This document shows positions 34,480 through 42,128 of a stretch of DNA of 64,000 bases, one piece after another. The position numbers and the translations under genes were made by a program. The notes under the pieces were generated by a model, which ran no database searches, had not been told where the DNA came from, and was given only the letters and a program-made list of their open reading frames with translations. Every line of letters begins with the position of its first letter. Position 1 is the first letter of the stretch. This stretch comes from RHLJ01 sp048058975 (lineage in GTDB: Bacteria > Bacteroidota > Rhodothermia > Balneolales > Balneolaceae): NCBI GenBank assembly GCA_048058975.1, contig JBLLNP010000012.1:1-64000 (forward strand). Direction: 5' to 3'.

Positions 34480-35369
34480 TGTGCAGTTTTTATTTTCTTT
34501 AATAATCTTTCCATTCTTTCAATCGATGCTGGATGAGATTCGGAAGCATATGGATTCAAAGAGTCTAGACCAAAAAAAAGTAGCTTTATTGCTAATTCAA
34601 TTAGTTCCGTTTTGAATTTATTCCTTTTGTCATTAATTAAATTTAATCCAAAATCATCAGCTTCAAATTCTATTTTATGATTATTGTTTTTTAGTTTTTC
34701 TAAATCATTTAAATAAATTTCTGTATTTGATTTATCATCTAAATGACCACAAAAATAATGTCCTAACTCGTGACCAATTATAAATTTTTCAGCGATTTCC
34801 AGAATTTTTATATGAACAAAAGTAAACTCATCTTTCAAGTGTATCATAGGTCCTTTAGGCTCATTAACTGCAAAATAAATTTTTGGTAATTCAATCAAGT
34901 ATTTTTGTAAATCATTTTGTGTTAATTCCTTAAAATTCTTTCGATTACAATAAGTTATGATAGAAGGATTTGGTAATGCTAGAAGGATTTTACCAAATTT
35001 ATGTAAATATTTGAAAATACTTGAATTAACAACTACCGCATAATTTCCGTTTCCATCAGTTGTACAGACTGCATTAATGTTGTTTGAATTAACACTACCA
35101 ATTGAAATATTCTTACCGATTTGTGATGATTGTTTTTTACTCAATAAAGGAATTAAATCATTTACGTACTTTGAAATCATTTCATCATAATGATTTCTTT
35201 TGTATTCTAAATTAGAACTATCAACACCATTTCGTTCGCCTCGTTCTTTTGATATTTTAGTAAAATCTTTTTTCCATTTATTCTGTTCGGAATTTCTAAT
35301 TTGATTTTTTTCGGAATGCCATTTTTTTTGCAAATACTCGAGAAATTCTGATGAACTTTTAAATTTCAT
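34467..35369 (-). CDS. HELGH zincin-type metallopeptidase protein
   Basis: The 300-residue protein has a clear zinc site HELGHYFCGH (about residues 199-208) in a long helix, followed by EFEADDFGLNL, where the Glu is a good third ligand, a pattern shared by M48-like and ImmA/IrrE-like peptidases. The N-terminal 80 residues are charged and helical. There is no signal peptide or membrane helix, so it should be cytoplasmic. Its DNA is visibly more AT-rich than the flanking core genes, which suggests recent transfer. It occupies the cassette between sites S4 and S5 and has repeat R copy 3 ahead of its start. Its target is unknown. Confidence 0.75.
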   Translation of the reverse strand: MKFKSSSEFLEYLQKKWHSEKNQIRNSEQNKWKKDFTKISKERGERNGVDSSNLEYKRNHYDEMISKYVNDLIPLLSKKQSSQIGKNISIGSVNSNNINAVCTTDGNGNYAVVVNSSIFKYLHKFGKILLALPNPSIITYCNRKNFKELTQNDLQKYLIELPKIYFAVNEPKGPMIHLKDEFTFVHIKILEIAEKFIIGHELGHYFCGHLDDKSNTEIYLNDLEKLKNNNHKIEFEADDFGLNLINDKRNKFKTELIELAIKLLFFGLDSLNPYASESHPASIERMERLLKKIKTAHNNV

Positions 35370-35389
35370 AGGCTAGTCAAATTACACAT

Positions 35390-35515
35390 AACGTGGCTGG
35401 ACTAAGTACAGTGGTTATACCATTGAATTTAGTCCAAGTTGGGATGAGTTGCTCTGCAACTTTTGTACTTAGTCCAGCCATGTTGAGAAGAAGTAGCGGA
35501 GCGAATTCTTCTCAA
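35390..35515. repeat. Repeat R, copy 3
   Basis: The left arm AACGTGGCTGGACTAAGTAC starts at 35390; the right arm ends near 35484 with one change (CCATGTT). The trailing hairpin TTGAGAAGAA...TTCTTCTCAA runs to 35515 and shares its final CAA with site S5. It lies 21 bases upstream of the zincin start codon. Confidence 0.9.
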
Positions 35516-35563
35516 CGGTTTGGGTATGGTGCGTGTCCCGCAGGGCATGCACTATACCTGTTG
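35513..35563. repeat. attC-like palindrome (site S5)
   Basis: It opens CAACGG (35513) and closes TGTTG (35559-35563). GGTATGGTGCGTG (35523-35535) pairs with CATGCACTATACC (35546-35558), two mismatches of the G-T kind, around a ten-base loop. It ends 26 bases short of the next gene's stop codon. Confidence 0.65.
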
Positions 35564-35588
35564 TGGGCGTGTCGTTGTTTTTATTTTC

Positions 35589-36242
35589 CTATTCATAAAT
35601 ATCAGTAAGTCGATTAGACCAAAACACTGCGTAATTGTCTGCAAAGTTTTCTGCCTTGTCCTTGTAGTTTTTGCTCCAATAGCGCTGAAAAATACTGTCA
35701 ATGTGGTGTCCAATCTCGTGTAGCAGCAAACTCTCAAGGAAATATTCTTTTAGTCCTTGCTTTGTCCATTTTAGATACCAACCATCTTGGTCTTGGTGCA
35801 AGACAGTCGTGTATGGTGCGTATAGCTTTAGTTTCTTTTGTCCTGGTTTGCTGTCCCCGAATCTCATTTTCAAGTCAATCCGGAAAGGGTGGAGCACAAT
35901 GAGGCTTACACCGCTTCCGCAAATGAAACTTCCCTGCACCGTGTCTCCGTTTTCATAGTCCTTCTTTTTGATTTTGCGAAGCCAAATGTGCGTTAGGTTT
36001 TCTGTGTGGTCTTCGGGTAATTTGTCGAGAGTGTTTTTTATTTCTTCAACTGTCACCGGGAAGAAGAAGTCACGGGAGGGGTTGTCTACAATAAAGATTG
36101 GTGTCTCTTGTCCGTCTGTTGGAGGCAAAAAATTGTGTTGTCGGTTAAAGATGTTGTCAGCGAGTTTTGGTCGCATTCGTCCACCTTTAACGTCTCCGAA
36201 CTTTCTACTCTTTTTCCAAGCTGTTTCTTTCCTGTTTCTCAT
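35589..36242 (-). CDS. HEIGH zincin-like metallopeptidase protein
   Basis: The 217-residue protein has a zinc motif LLLHEIGHHID near residues 174-184, and NFADNYAVFW further on could give a third ligand. The rest (DNPSRDFFFPVTVEEIKNTLDKLPE, THIWLRKIKK) is not a family I can name. There is no signal peptide. It is unrelated in sequence to the neighbouring zincin apart from the motif. It lies between site S5 and the CAACAACGG border of the 219-bp repeat, in the cassette nearest tsaC. Confidence 0.7.
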   Translation of the reverse strand: MRNRKETAWKKSRKFGDVKGGRMRPKLADNIFNRQHNFLPPTDGQETPIFIVDNPSRDFFFPVTVEEIKNTLDKLPEDHTENLTHIWLRKIKKKDYENGDTVQGSFICGSGVSLIVLHPFRIDLKMRFGDSKPGQKKLKLYAPYTTVLHQDQDGWYLKWTKQGLKEYFLESLLLHEIGHHIDSIFQRYWSKNYKDKAENFADNYAVFWSNRLTDIYE

Positions 36243-36259
36243 TCTTTTTCAATGCACGC

Positions 36260-36477
36260 CAACAACGGCATAACACGCATGCTATTCATGTTAGCCAACT
36301 ACATGTGTAAGTTTTATTCATTATATCCTTCTAATTCATAAGGATATAATGAATAAATGAAAGAATAAGACAAATGTCCATATTCAGTATATCCTAAATA
36401 AGAATCAGCTAAGCGCTTTCTTAACCCTGTTCAAAAGCGCAGAAGTAATTTCCTGATCCGAGCCTTCAAAGTTTTCA
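36260..36477. repeat. 219-bp direct repeat, copy B (original tsaC 3' end)
   Basis: This is the parental context of the repeat at 29259-29477. It starts CAACAACGGCATAACACGCATG, contains CATG...CATGTGTAA as a loose attC-like palindrome (36260-36310), the AT-rich hairpin at 36313-36357, and the last 73 coding bases of the intact tsaC gene. In both copies a one-gene unit begins right beside the CAACAACGG border. Confidence 0.9.
36313..36357 (-). terminator. AT-rich perfect hairpin downstream of tsaC
   Basis: TTTATTCATTATATCCTT (36313-36330) pairs with its exact complement (36340-36357) around a nine-base loop. It lies 47 bases past the tsaC stop on the transcribed strand. There is no long T-run after the stem, so a terminator role is plausible but not certain. 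The copy at 29313-29357 has lost one pair. Confidence 0.4.
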
Positions 36478-37328
36478 ATCACTACAGAATCAAACCCTTC
36501 ATGATCTGCCTGCCGGAAGCGGTCGTAGAGTTCAGCGGCTAGTTTATTGAGGTCTCCGTTGTAACTGATACCATTTGAACCTGATGCTGAACCTGAAACG
36601 AGCAAGTACAAAGAGGAGGGGGTATTGGGTTGTTCACCTTCTTTCATCCAGCGGACTTCTGCATTCGGTTTGTAGTGGGAGTATTTTTGTCCGGGACTTC
36701 GGGGTTTTTTGAGATGATGGAAAAAGCTCTCTTCCACAAAGGTACCCAGCACCTCTTCAATCTGTTTTCGGCTGATGCTTCCCGGACGTAAAATGGCTGG
36801 AAATTTCTCATTCAAATCAACGACGGTAGATTCCAATCCAATTTTGGTGGCTTCACCGTCAATTACGGGAAAGTTTTCTCCGAAATCCTGTCGTACATGT
36901 TCTGCTTTGGTGGGGCTTGGTTTTCCTGAGGTGTTAGCAGAAGGTGCAACCAAAGGGCCTGTTTGTGCAATGAATTCAAGTGCCAGAGTGTGATCAGGCA
37001 TCCGAATGGCCACGGTGTTTAGTCCTGCAGTTACTGCGTCCAATACTTCCAGTTTCTTTTTCAGAACCAAAGAAAGAGGTCCCGGCCAGAAAGCATCCAT
37101 CAGTTTTTTTGCTTTATCGGGTATTTCAAGAGCAAAATCTTCCACTTGTTTTAAATCGGATATGTGGACAATCAAAGGATTGTCGGAAGGGCGGCCTTTT
37201 ACCTCAAATACTTTCTGGATCGCAGATGGATTCCAGGCATCAGCACCTAAGCCATACACTGTTTCGGTTGGGAATGCGACGACTTCTCCGGATTTAATGA
37301 GGTGGATATATTTGGAATCAACAGGCAT
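36405..37328 (-). CDS. tsaC: L-threonylcarbamoyladenylate synthase (Sua5/YwlC type)
   Basis: Starting at the ATG at 37328 gives 307 residues beginning MPVDSKYIHLIKSGEVVAFPTETVYGLGADA, the YrdC-domain head that binds L-threonine, bicarbonate and ATP. FEVKGRPSDNPLIVHI, WPGPLSLVL and APSANTSGKPSPT motifs follow. A linker with SPGQKYSHYKPNAEV leads to the C-terminal Sua5 domain (about 215-307). The enzyme supplies threonylcarbamoyl-AMP for the t6A37 modification of tRNA. The 3' end is duplicated at 29259-29477. A GTG seven codons upstream is a less likely start. Confidence 0.92.
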   Translation of the reverse strand: MPVDSKYIHLIKSGEVVAFPTETVYGLGADAWNPSAIQKVFEVKGRPSDNPLIVHISDLKQVEDFALEIPDKAKKLMDAFWPGPLSLVLKKKLEVLDAVTAGLNTVAIRMPDHTLALEFIAQTGPLVAPSANTSGKPSPTKAEHVRQDFGENFPVIDGEATKIGLESTVVDLNEKFPAILRPGSISRKQIEEVLGTFVEESFFHHLKKPRSPGQKYSHYKPNAEVRWMKEGEQPNTPSSLYLLVSGSASGSNGISYNGDLNKLAAELYDRFRQADHEGFDSVVIENFEGSDQEITSALLNRVKKALS

Positions 37329-37349
37329 GAGGGAAGGTAAGGAAAACAC

Positions 37350-37802
37350 ACTCCTAAATCCCTACTGAATCAAGTTCAGCACAGGCTTCTCAAGAGGGGA
37401 CTTTTATGCTTGTCATTTCGAGCGGAGCGAGAAATCTAAAAGTCTGCTTTGAGGCTATTCTTTAGATTTTTCAATCGTTGGTTAAACGATTTTGTGAGGG
37501 TGTTGTGAGGTATCAGATTTTCTAAGCCTAAACAACACCCTCCGTCTTCTGTTCTATTCGAACAGAATCCACCTCCCTCAAGGGAGGACTAATTTACAGG
37601 TATGAATTCTGAGTCAGATTCTTCAGACTCTTAAACGAATCCAGGATGACGACTTTGTTTACAGTGAAGAAGCATATTCTATGCTCGATATATTTATTCG
37701 TTTAGATCCTTCGGAGGTATCCTCAGGATGACCTTCAAGTTGGCATTTGCTTTATTTCACAAGTGAATGGTTTCAACCCTTCGTAATAAAAGAGAAGATT
37801 TT
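37350..37802. other. Intergenic region with several palindromic repeats
   Basis: No gene is seen. It holds CTGAATCAAGTTCAG (37365-37379; similar sequence at 26995-27009), a TCATTTCGAGCGGAGCGAGAAATCT element (37413-37437) of a kind often repeated in Bacteroidota genomes, GAGGGTGTTGT/ACAACACCCTC (37496-37506 and 37532-37542) and CCTCCCT/AGGGAGG (37572-37587). The last two could be terminators after mfd on the minus strand, since mfd ends at 37803. Confidence 0.5.
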
Positions 37803-40800
37803 TTAACTAGCCAGGGTCTTCAAAAACAGATAAGCCGCTTTATAATCCGGGATTTCCTGAATGACGAATCTCAGTACCTCGTTTTTCTGAACCACCTGAA
37901 ACTGCTCTGGTTTGAGTTTTTCGAGTCGGTCGAGGGTATTCTGGAATCGGTTAGATTCAAAGTACTGATCCCCGAGCTCGCTTCCGGTTTTAGGGCATAC
38001 ACACCACATTCGCCCGGCCCTTATGGTCACCTTCGTAAAAAAGTTCCGGGATGCGTAGAGCTTAATTTTACTTGCCAGAATCAACATTTCCGCTTCTTTA
38101 GGAGCTGTACCAAACCGATCCTCGATTTCTTCTTTCCAGCTGTCTATCTCATCTTCATTTTTTGCCTGAGATAGTTTTCTGTACAGGTTCAAACGCTCAA
38201 CGTTATCTGCAACATAATTCTGAGGGAGTAGGGCAGAAGCATCAAACTCAACGCTGGTTTCGGGTAGTTCAAGTTCAGCTTCAATGCCTTCAAACATGTC
38301 AGAAAACTCCGATTCTTTGAGCTCCCTAACTGCGTCATTCAGAATTTTTGTATAGAGTTCGAAGCCGATGTCATTGATAAAACCACTCTGTTCACCCCCA
38401 AGAATATCACCTGCACCACGAATATCCAGGTCGCGCATAGCGATATTGAATCCTGAGCCCAGATCAGAAAACTCCTCCAAAGCTAGCAGGCGTTTTCTTG
38501 CTTCAGGAGTAAGCGTTTCGATAGGAGGGGTGATCGAATAGCAAAATGCTTTTCGGTTAGAACGCCCCACACGCCCCCGAAGCTGGTGTAGTTCCGCCAG
38601 CCCAAAGTTGTTGGCATTATTGATGATGATCGTGTTCGCGTTCGCAATATCAATTCCGTTTTCTACGATATTGGTGGAAACCAAGACATCATATTTATGC
38701 TGGTAGAAATCTCCGATAATCTTTTCCAGTTGGGAACCGCTCATTTGTCCGTGCCCAAAACGTACCCGAACATCCGGTACTAAACTTCGGATCATATCCG
38801 CGGTTTCTTCTATATTTTTTACACGATTATGGATGAAGAACACCTGCCCGCCACGGCTCATTTCCTGAAGAATGGCGTCCTTGATAAGTTCTTCATTAAA
38901 ACTGTGAATTTCGGTATAAACGGGTTGGCGGTTAGGAGGTGGAGTGTTTATCACACTCAAATCCCGGGCTCCCATAAGAGAAAACTGAAGTGTTCGTGGA
39001 ATAGGGGTTGCTGTGAGAGTGAGTACGTCAACCGAAGCACGGAATTCCTTGAGTTTTTCTTTCGCGGCGACTCCAAATCGTTGTTCCTCATCTACAATGA
39101 TCAATGCCAGATCCTTGAACTTTACATCTTTGGAAAGCAGACGATGAGTTCCGATCACAATGTCCAGATTTCCCTCATTCAGTTCTTTTATAACCTTGGT
39201 TTGCTCCGTTTTGGTTCGGAATCGGGATAAGGCTTCAACCTTTACCGGGAACTCTTTCATGCGTTTCATAAAGGTTTTAGCATGCTGCTCAGCCAGAATA
39301 GTAGTAGGTACCAAAACTCCAACCTGTTTGTTGTCCATCACTGCTTTAAAGGCTGCCCGAACCGCTACTTCTGTTTTCCCGAAGCCCACATCACCGCAAA
39401 CCAGGCGATCCATAGGCTGCACACTCTCCATGTCATTTTTTACGGCTCTTATAGCTTCATCCTGATCGGGAGTCTCTTCATATTCAAAACGAGCTTCTAA
39501 TTCTGTTTGCCAACCTTGATCACCAGAAAAAGCATAAGCTTTTTGCATTTTTCTTTTTGCGTAAAGCTTAATCAACTCCCTGGCAATATCTTTTACTTTC
39601 TTTTTGGTCTGAGCCTTCTTGCGTGCCCATTCGCCCGATCCAAGCCGTGTAATTCGGGGAGCAGTTCCTTCTTTGCCAGAGTATTTCTGAAGTTTATGCA
39701 GACTGGAGACGTTCACGTACAACAGCGAACCTTCCTGATAGTTAAGTACAACTACTTCCTGTTCGGTATCTTTGACTTGTATTTTTTTGAACCCGGCAAA
39801 TTTTCCGATTCCATAATCGACATGTACTACAAAATCTCCGATACTCAGATCCCGCAATTCTTTGAAAGAAATCCCTCCGGAGTAACGTCGCTTTTTGACC
39901 TTAGGACGATGGTATCGGTTGAAAATCTGATGATCGGTATAAAGAACCAGTTTAGCCTCTTCAAAAATGAAGCCTTCGTGCAACGATTCCACGATCAGGC
40001 GGTAATTCAGATCGGGTTTTGGATCACCAAGGAGCTCTTCGAAACGGGTTTTTTGCCCGTCATTATCACAAAGAATAACCGTTTCTATGCCTTTCTCAGA
40101 ATGAGAAGTAATGTTTTCCTTTAACAGTTTGAAATTTCCGTGGAAATCTGGCTGCGGCTTAAGGTCTATCTCAAATGTAACTATTGAACCTGCTTTTGAA
40201 GTAGCGGTTCCAGCATAAAGTCGGTGCTCAAATTTTTCAATTTCGGATACAAAAGCTTCTTTTGAAATGAATAACTGATCCGGATTATTAAGGTCAGAAT
40301 TATCCTGTTGTTCAAACTTCTCTGTAGCAAGATCGAAGAGTTTTTCCAGATTTGACGCTATAAGCACTTCATCTTTCAGAATGATCAGCGTGGAAGAATC
40401 GAAATAGGAGAGAAAGGAATCTTTTTTAGAATCGGGAAGGTTCGATAAATCAGGTACAATCCTGGCCTGATTTAAAAAAGAGATAGAACGCTGAGAATCG
40501 GCATCGAATTCACGAATGGAGTCGATTTCATCTCCAAAAAACTCCAGTCTGATAGGATATTCTCCGGAAAAAGGGAATACATCCAGAATCCCTCCCCGAA
40601 TGGCAAACTCTCCGGGTTGATCCACAAATCGTACCGGATTATAGCCCTGATCAACCAGTTGTTCCCTTAATTTTTCCGGATCAATTTCGTCACCTTTGTT
40701 TATGATGATGCTTACATCATCTAACACAGAAGGTGGAGCAACTTTCTCAAAAATAGCCTCAGCAGAGGTTACAACGATCTTTGATTTGGAGGATTGAATT

Positions 40801-41126
40801 TGCTGTAACGCTTCTGAGCGTTGAACCAGTAATCCGGAATCTACAATTTGCTCTTTATCATAAGGTTTATGATTTGAAGAGGGAAAGTGAATGATTTCAG
40901 TTTCGGAAATAAGGGTTAAATCAGACTTTAAAAAGCGTTCATTCTCATCGGTATCGGTAATGATGAGTATGTTTTTGAAACCCTGATGTAACCCGGTTAT
41001 TGTAAAGCCAAGAAATGAGCCAATACTACCTTTTAGAAAAACGGACTTCTCTTTTTGTATGACAGAGGTTAAACCCTGAAGAGATGTTGAGGCTAGGATT
41101 TTTGCTTTTATAGCAGGTTTGGACAT
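37803..41126 (-). CDS. mfd: Transcription-repair coupling factor
   Basis: The 1107-residue protein removes RNA polymerase stalled at lesions and recruits UvrA. A UvrB-like N-terminal region (about 1-330, GFTITGLHQG, VRFVDQPGEFAIRGGILDVFPF) is followed by the RNA-polymerase-interacting domain (IGDFVVHVDYGIGKFAGF, about 435-500). The helicase core shows GDVGFGKTEVA near 580, DEEQRFG, TATPIPRTL and a QLRGRVGRS motif. The C-terminal TRCF domain (about 950-1100) closes it. It ends a minus-strand run that starts with the VWA genes; six bases separate it from the upstream VWA gene. Confidence 0.96.
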   Translation of the reverse strand: MSKPAIKAKILASTSLQGLTSVIQKEKSVFLKGSIGSFLGFTITGLHQGFKNILIITDTDENERFLKSDLTLISETEIIHFPSSNHKPYDKEQIVDSGLLVQRSEALQQIQSSKSKIVVTSAEAIFEKVAPPSVLDDVSIIINKGDEIDPEKLREQLVDQGYNPVRFVDQPGEFAIRGGILDVFPFSGEYPIRLEFFGDEIDSIREFDADSQRSISFLNQARIVPDLSNLPDSKKDSFLSYFDSSTLIILKDEVLIASNLEKLFDLATEKFEQQDNSDLNNPDQLFISKEAFVSEIEKFEHRLYAGTATSKAGSIVTFEIDLKPQPDFHGNFKLLKENITSHSEKGIETVILCDNDGQKTRFEELLGDPKPDLNYRLIVESLHEGFIFEEAKLVLYTDHQIFNRYHRPKVKKRRYSGGISFKELRDLSIGDFVVHVDYGIGKFAGFKKIQVKDTEQEVVVLNYQEGSLLYVNVSSLHKLQKYSGKEGTAPRITRLGSGEWARKKAQTKKKVKDIARELIKLYAKRKMQKAYAFSGDQGWQTELEARFEYEETPDQDEAIRAVKNDMESVQPMDRLVCGDVGFGKTEVAVRAAFKAVMDNKQVGVLVPTTILAEQHAKTFMKRMKEFPVKVEALSRFRTKTEQTKVIKELNEGNLDIVIGTHRLLSKDVKFKDLALIIVDEEQRFGVAAKEKLKEFRASVDVLTLTATPIPRTLQFSLMGARDLSVINTPPPNRQPVYTEIHSFNEELIKDAILQEMSRGGQVFFIHNRVKNIEETADMIRSLVPDVRVRFGHGQMSGSQLEKIIGDFYQHKYDVLVSTNIVENGIDIANANTIIINNANNFGLAELHQLRGRVGRSNRKAFCYSITPPIETLTPEARKRLLALEEFSDLGSGFNIAMRDLDIRGAGDILGGEQSGFINDIGFELYTKILNDAVRELKESEFSDMFEGIEAELELPETSVEFDASALLPQNYVADNVERLNLYRKLSQAKNEDEIDSWKEEIEDRFGTAPKEAEMLILASKIKLYASRNFFTKVTIRAGRMWCVCPKTGSELGDQYFESNRFQNTLDRLEKLKPEQFQVVQKNEVLRFVIQEIPDYKAAYLFLKTLAS

Positions 41127-41132
41127 GTAAAA

Positions 41133-42128
41133 TTAGTATTGGGTCAATCCCTTTAACCAAATCCGGTCGATTACAAATCCCACAAACAACATGGAAATAG
41201 CAAGGCCAAGATAAAACGGGTATTGGTCTTCATAATCGGTATAAATTATCTCTTCAACTTTAGATTTTTCAAGCTGATCAATCTGTTCGTAGATTTCGAT
41301 AAGTTGTTCTGTGTCTGTTGCACGATAATATCTTCCACCCGTTAAATCGGCCACTCTTGTGAGCATTTCCTCGTCAATATTTACCTGGATATTTTGGTAT
41401 CGACGGCCAAAAATCGGATCCTGAACAGGATAGGGAGCAGTTCCTCGTGTTCCGGCCCCAATGGTATAAATTTTAATTCCATAGGTTACGGCAAGATCGG
41501 CAGCAGTAACAGGGTCGATTTCTCCGGCATTGTTTTGTCCATCGGTTAACAGGATCACAATTTTGCTTTGAGTTTCACTGTCCTTCAGGCGGTTTATCGC
41601 GGTAGCGATTCCCATCCCAATGGCCGTTCCGTCTTCAATTACACCCATTTCAACTTCATCAATTAATTGCTTTAGAAGTCGGTAATCGAGGGTAGGAGGT
41701 ACTACGGTAAAGCTTTTCATGGCGAAAGTAACCAACCCGATCCGGTCAGAAATTCTTCCATCTACAAAGTCTTTCGCAACTTCACGGGCTGCTTCAAAGC
41801 GATTGGGTTTTAAATCTTCAGCACGCATTGAAGAAGACATATCCAACACCATTACAATATCAATACCTTCTGCATTTCGCTCGATGGTAGTGAGCTTAAG
41901 TTGAGGTCGTGCTAATGCTAAAATGAGACAAGTCAATCCGCCAATAAGAAGCAGAAGTGTGAACCAATGTACATGTGCTTTCCAGTTACCGGAAATTCCT
42001 TCAAAAAACGAAACAGAAGAAAAGGTAAGGGTTGGTTGTTTTCTGGTGAAAAAACGGTATAAATAAATACAAAGAATTAAAGGAATAATTCCCAGTGCCC
42101 AGAGCCATACAGGGTTCGCCCATTCCAT
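41133..42128 (-). CDS. VWA-domain membrane protein (BatA-like)
   Basis: The 331-residue protein has two N-terminal membrane helices (about 6-25 and 54-74), a von Willebrand A domain (about 88-280) and a C-terminal helix (about 305-325). The MIDAS site is intact: DMSSS at 96-100, a Thr in GDGTAIG-type sequence and Asp in LLTDGQNN. This is the BatA layout of the Bacteroides aerotolerance cluster. The domain faces the periplasm and probably binds a partner through a metal. Its start overlaps the end of the preceding gene by one base. Confidence 0.88.
   Translation of the reverse strand: MEWANPVWLWALGIIPLILCIYLYRFFTRKQPTLTFSSVSFFEGISGNWKAHVHWFTLLLLIGGLTCLILALARPQLKLTTIERNAEGIDIVMVLDMSSSMRAEDLKPNRFEAAREVAKDFVDGRISDRIGLVTFAMKSFTVVPPTLDYRLLKQLIDEVEMGVIEDGTAIGMGIATAINRLKDSETQSKIVILLTDGQNNAGEIDPVTAADLAVTYGIKIYTIGAGTRGTAPYPVQDPIFGRRYQNIQVNIDEEMLTRVADLTGGRYYRATDTEQLIEIYEQIDQLEKSKVEEIIYTDYEDQYPFYLGLAISMLFVGFVIDRIWLKGLTQY

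Noticed and set aside
27624..36477. Insertion sequence, prophage or integrase within the accessory region
   Set aside because: No transposase, integrase or phage structural protein can be read in either strand; only palindromes and direct repeats mark mobility.
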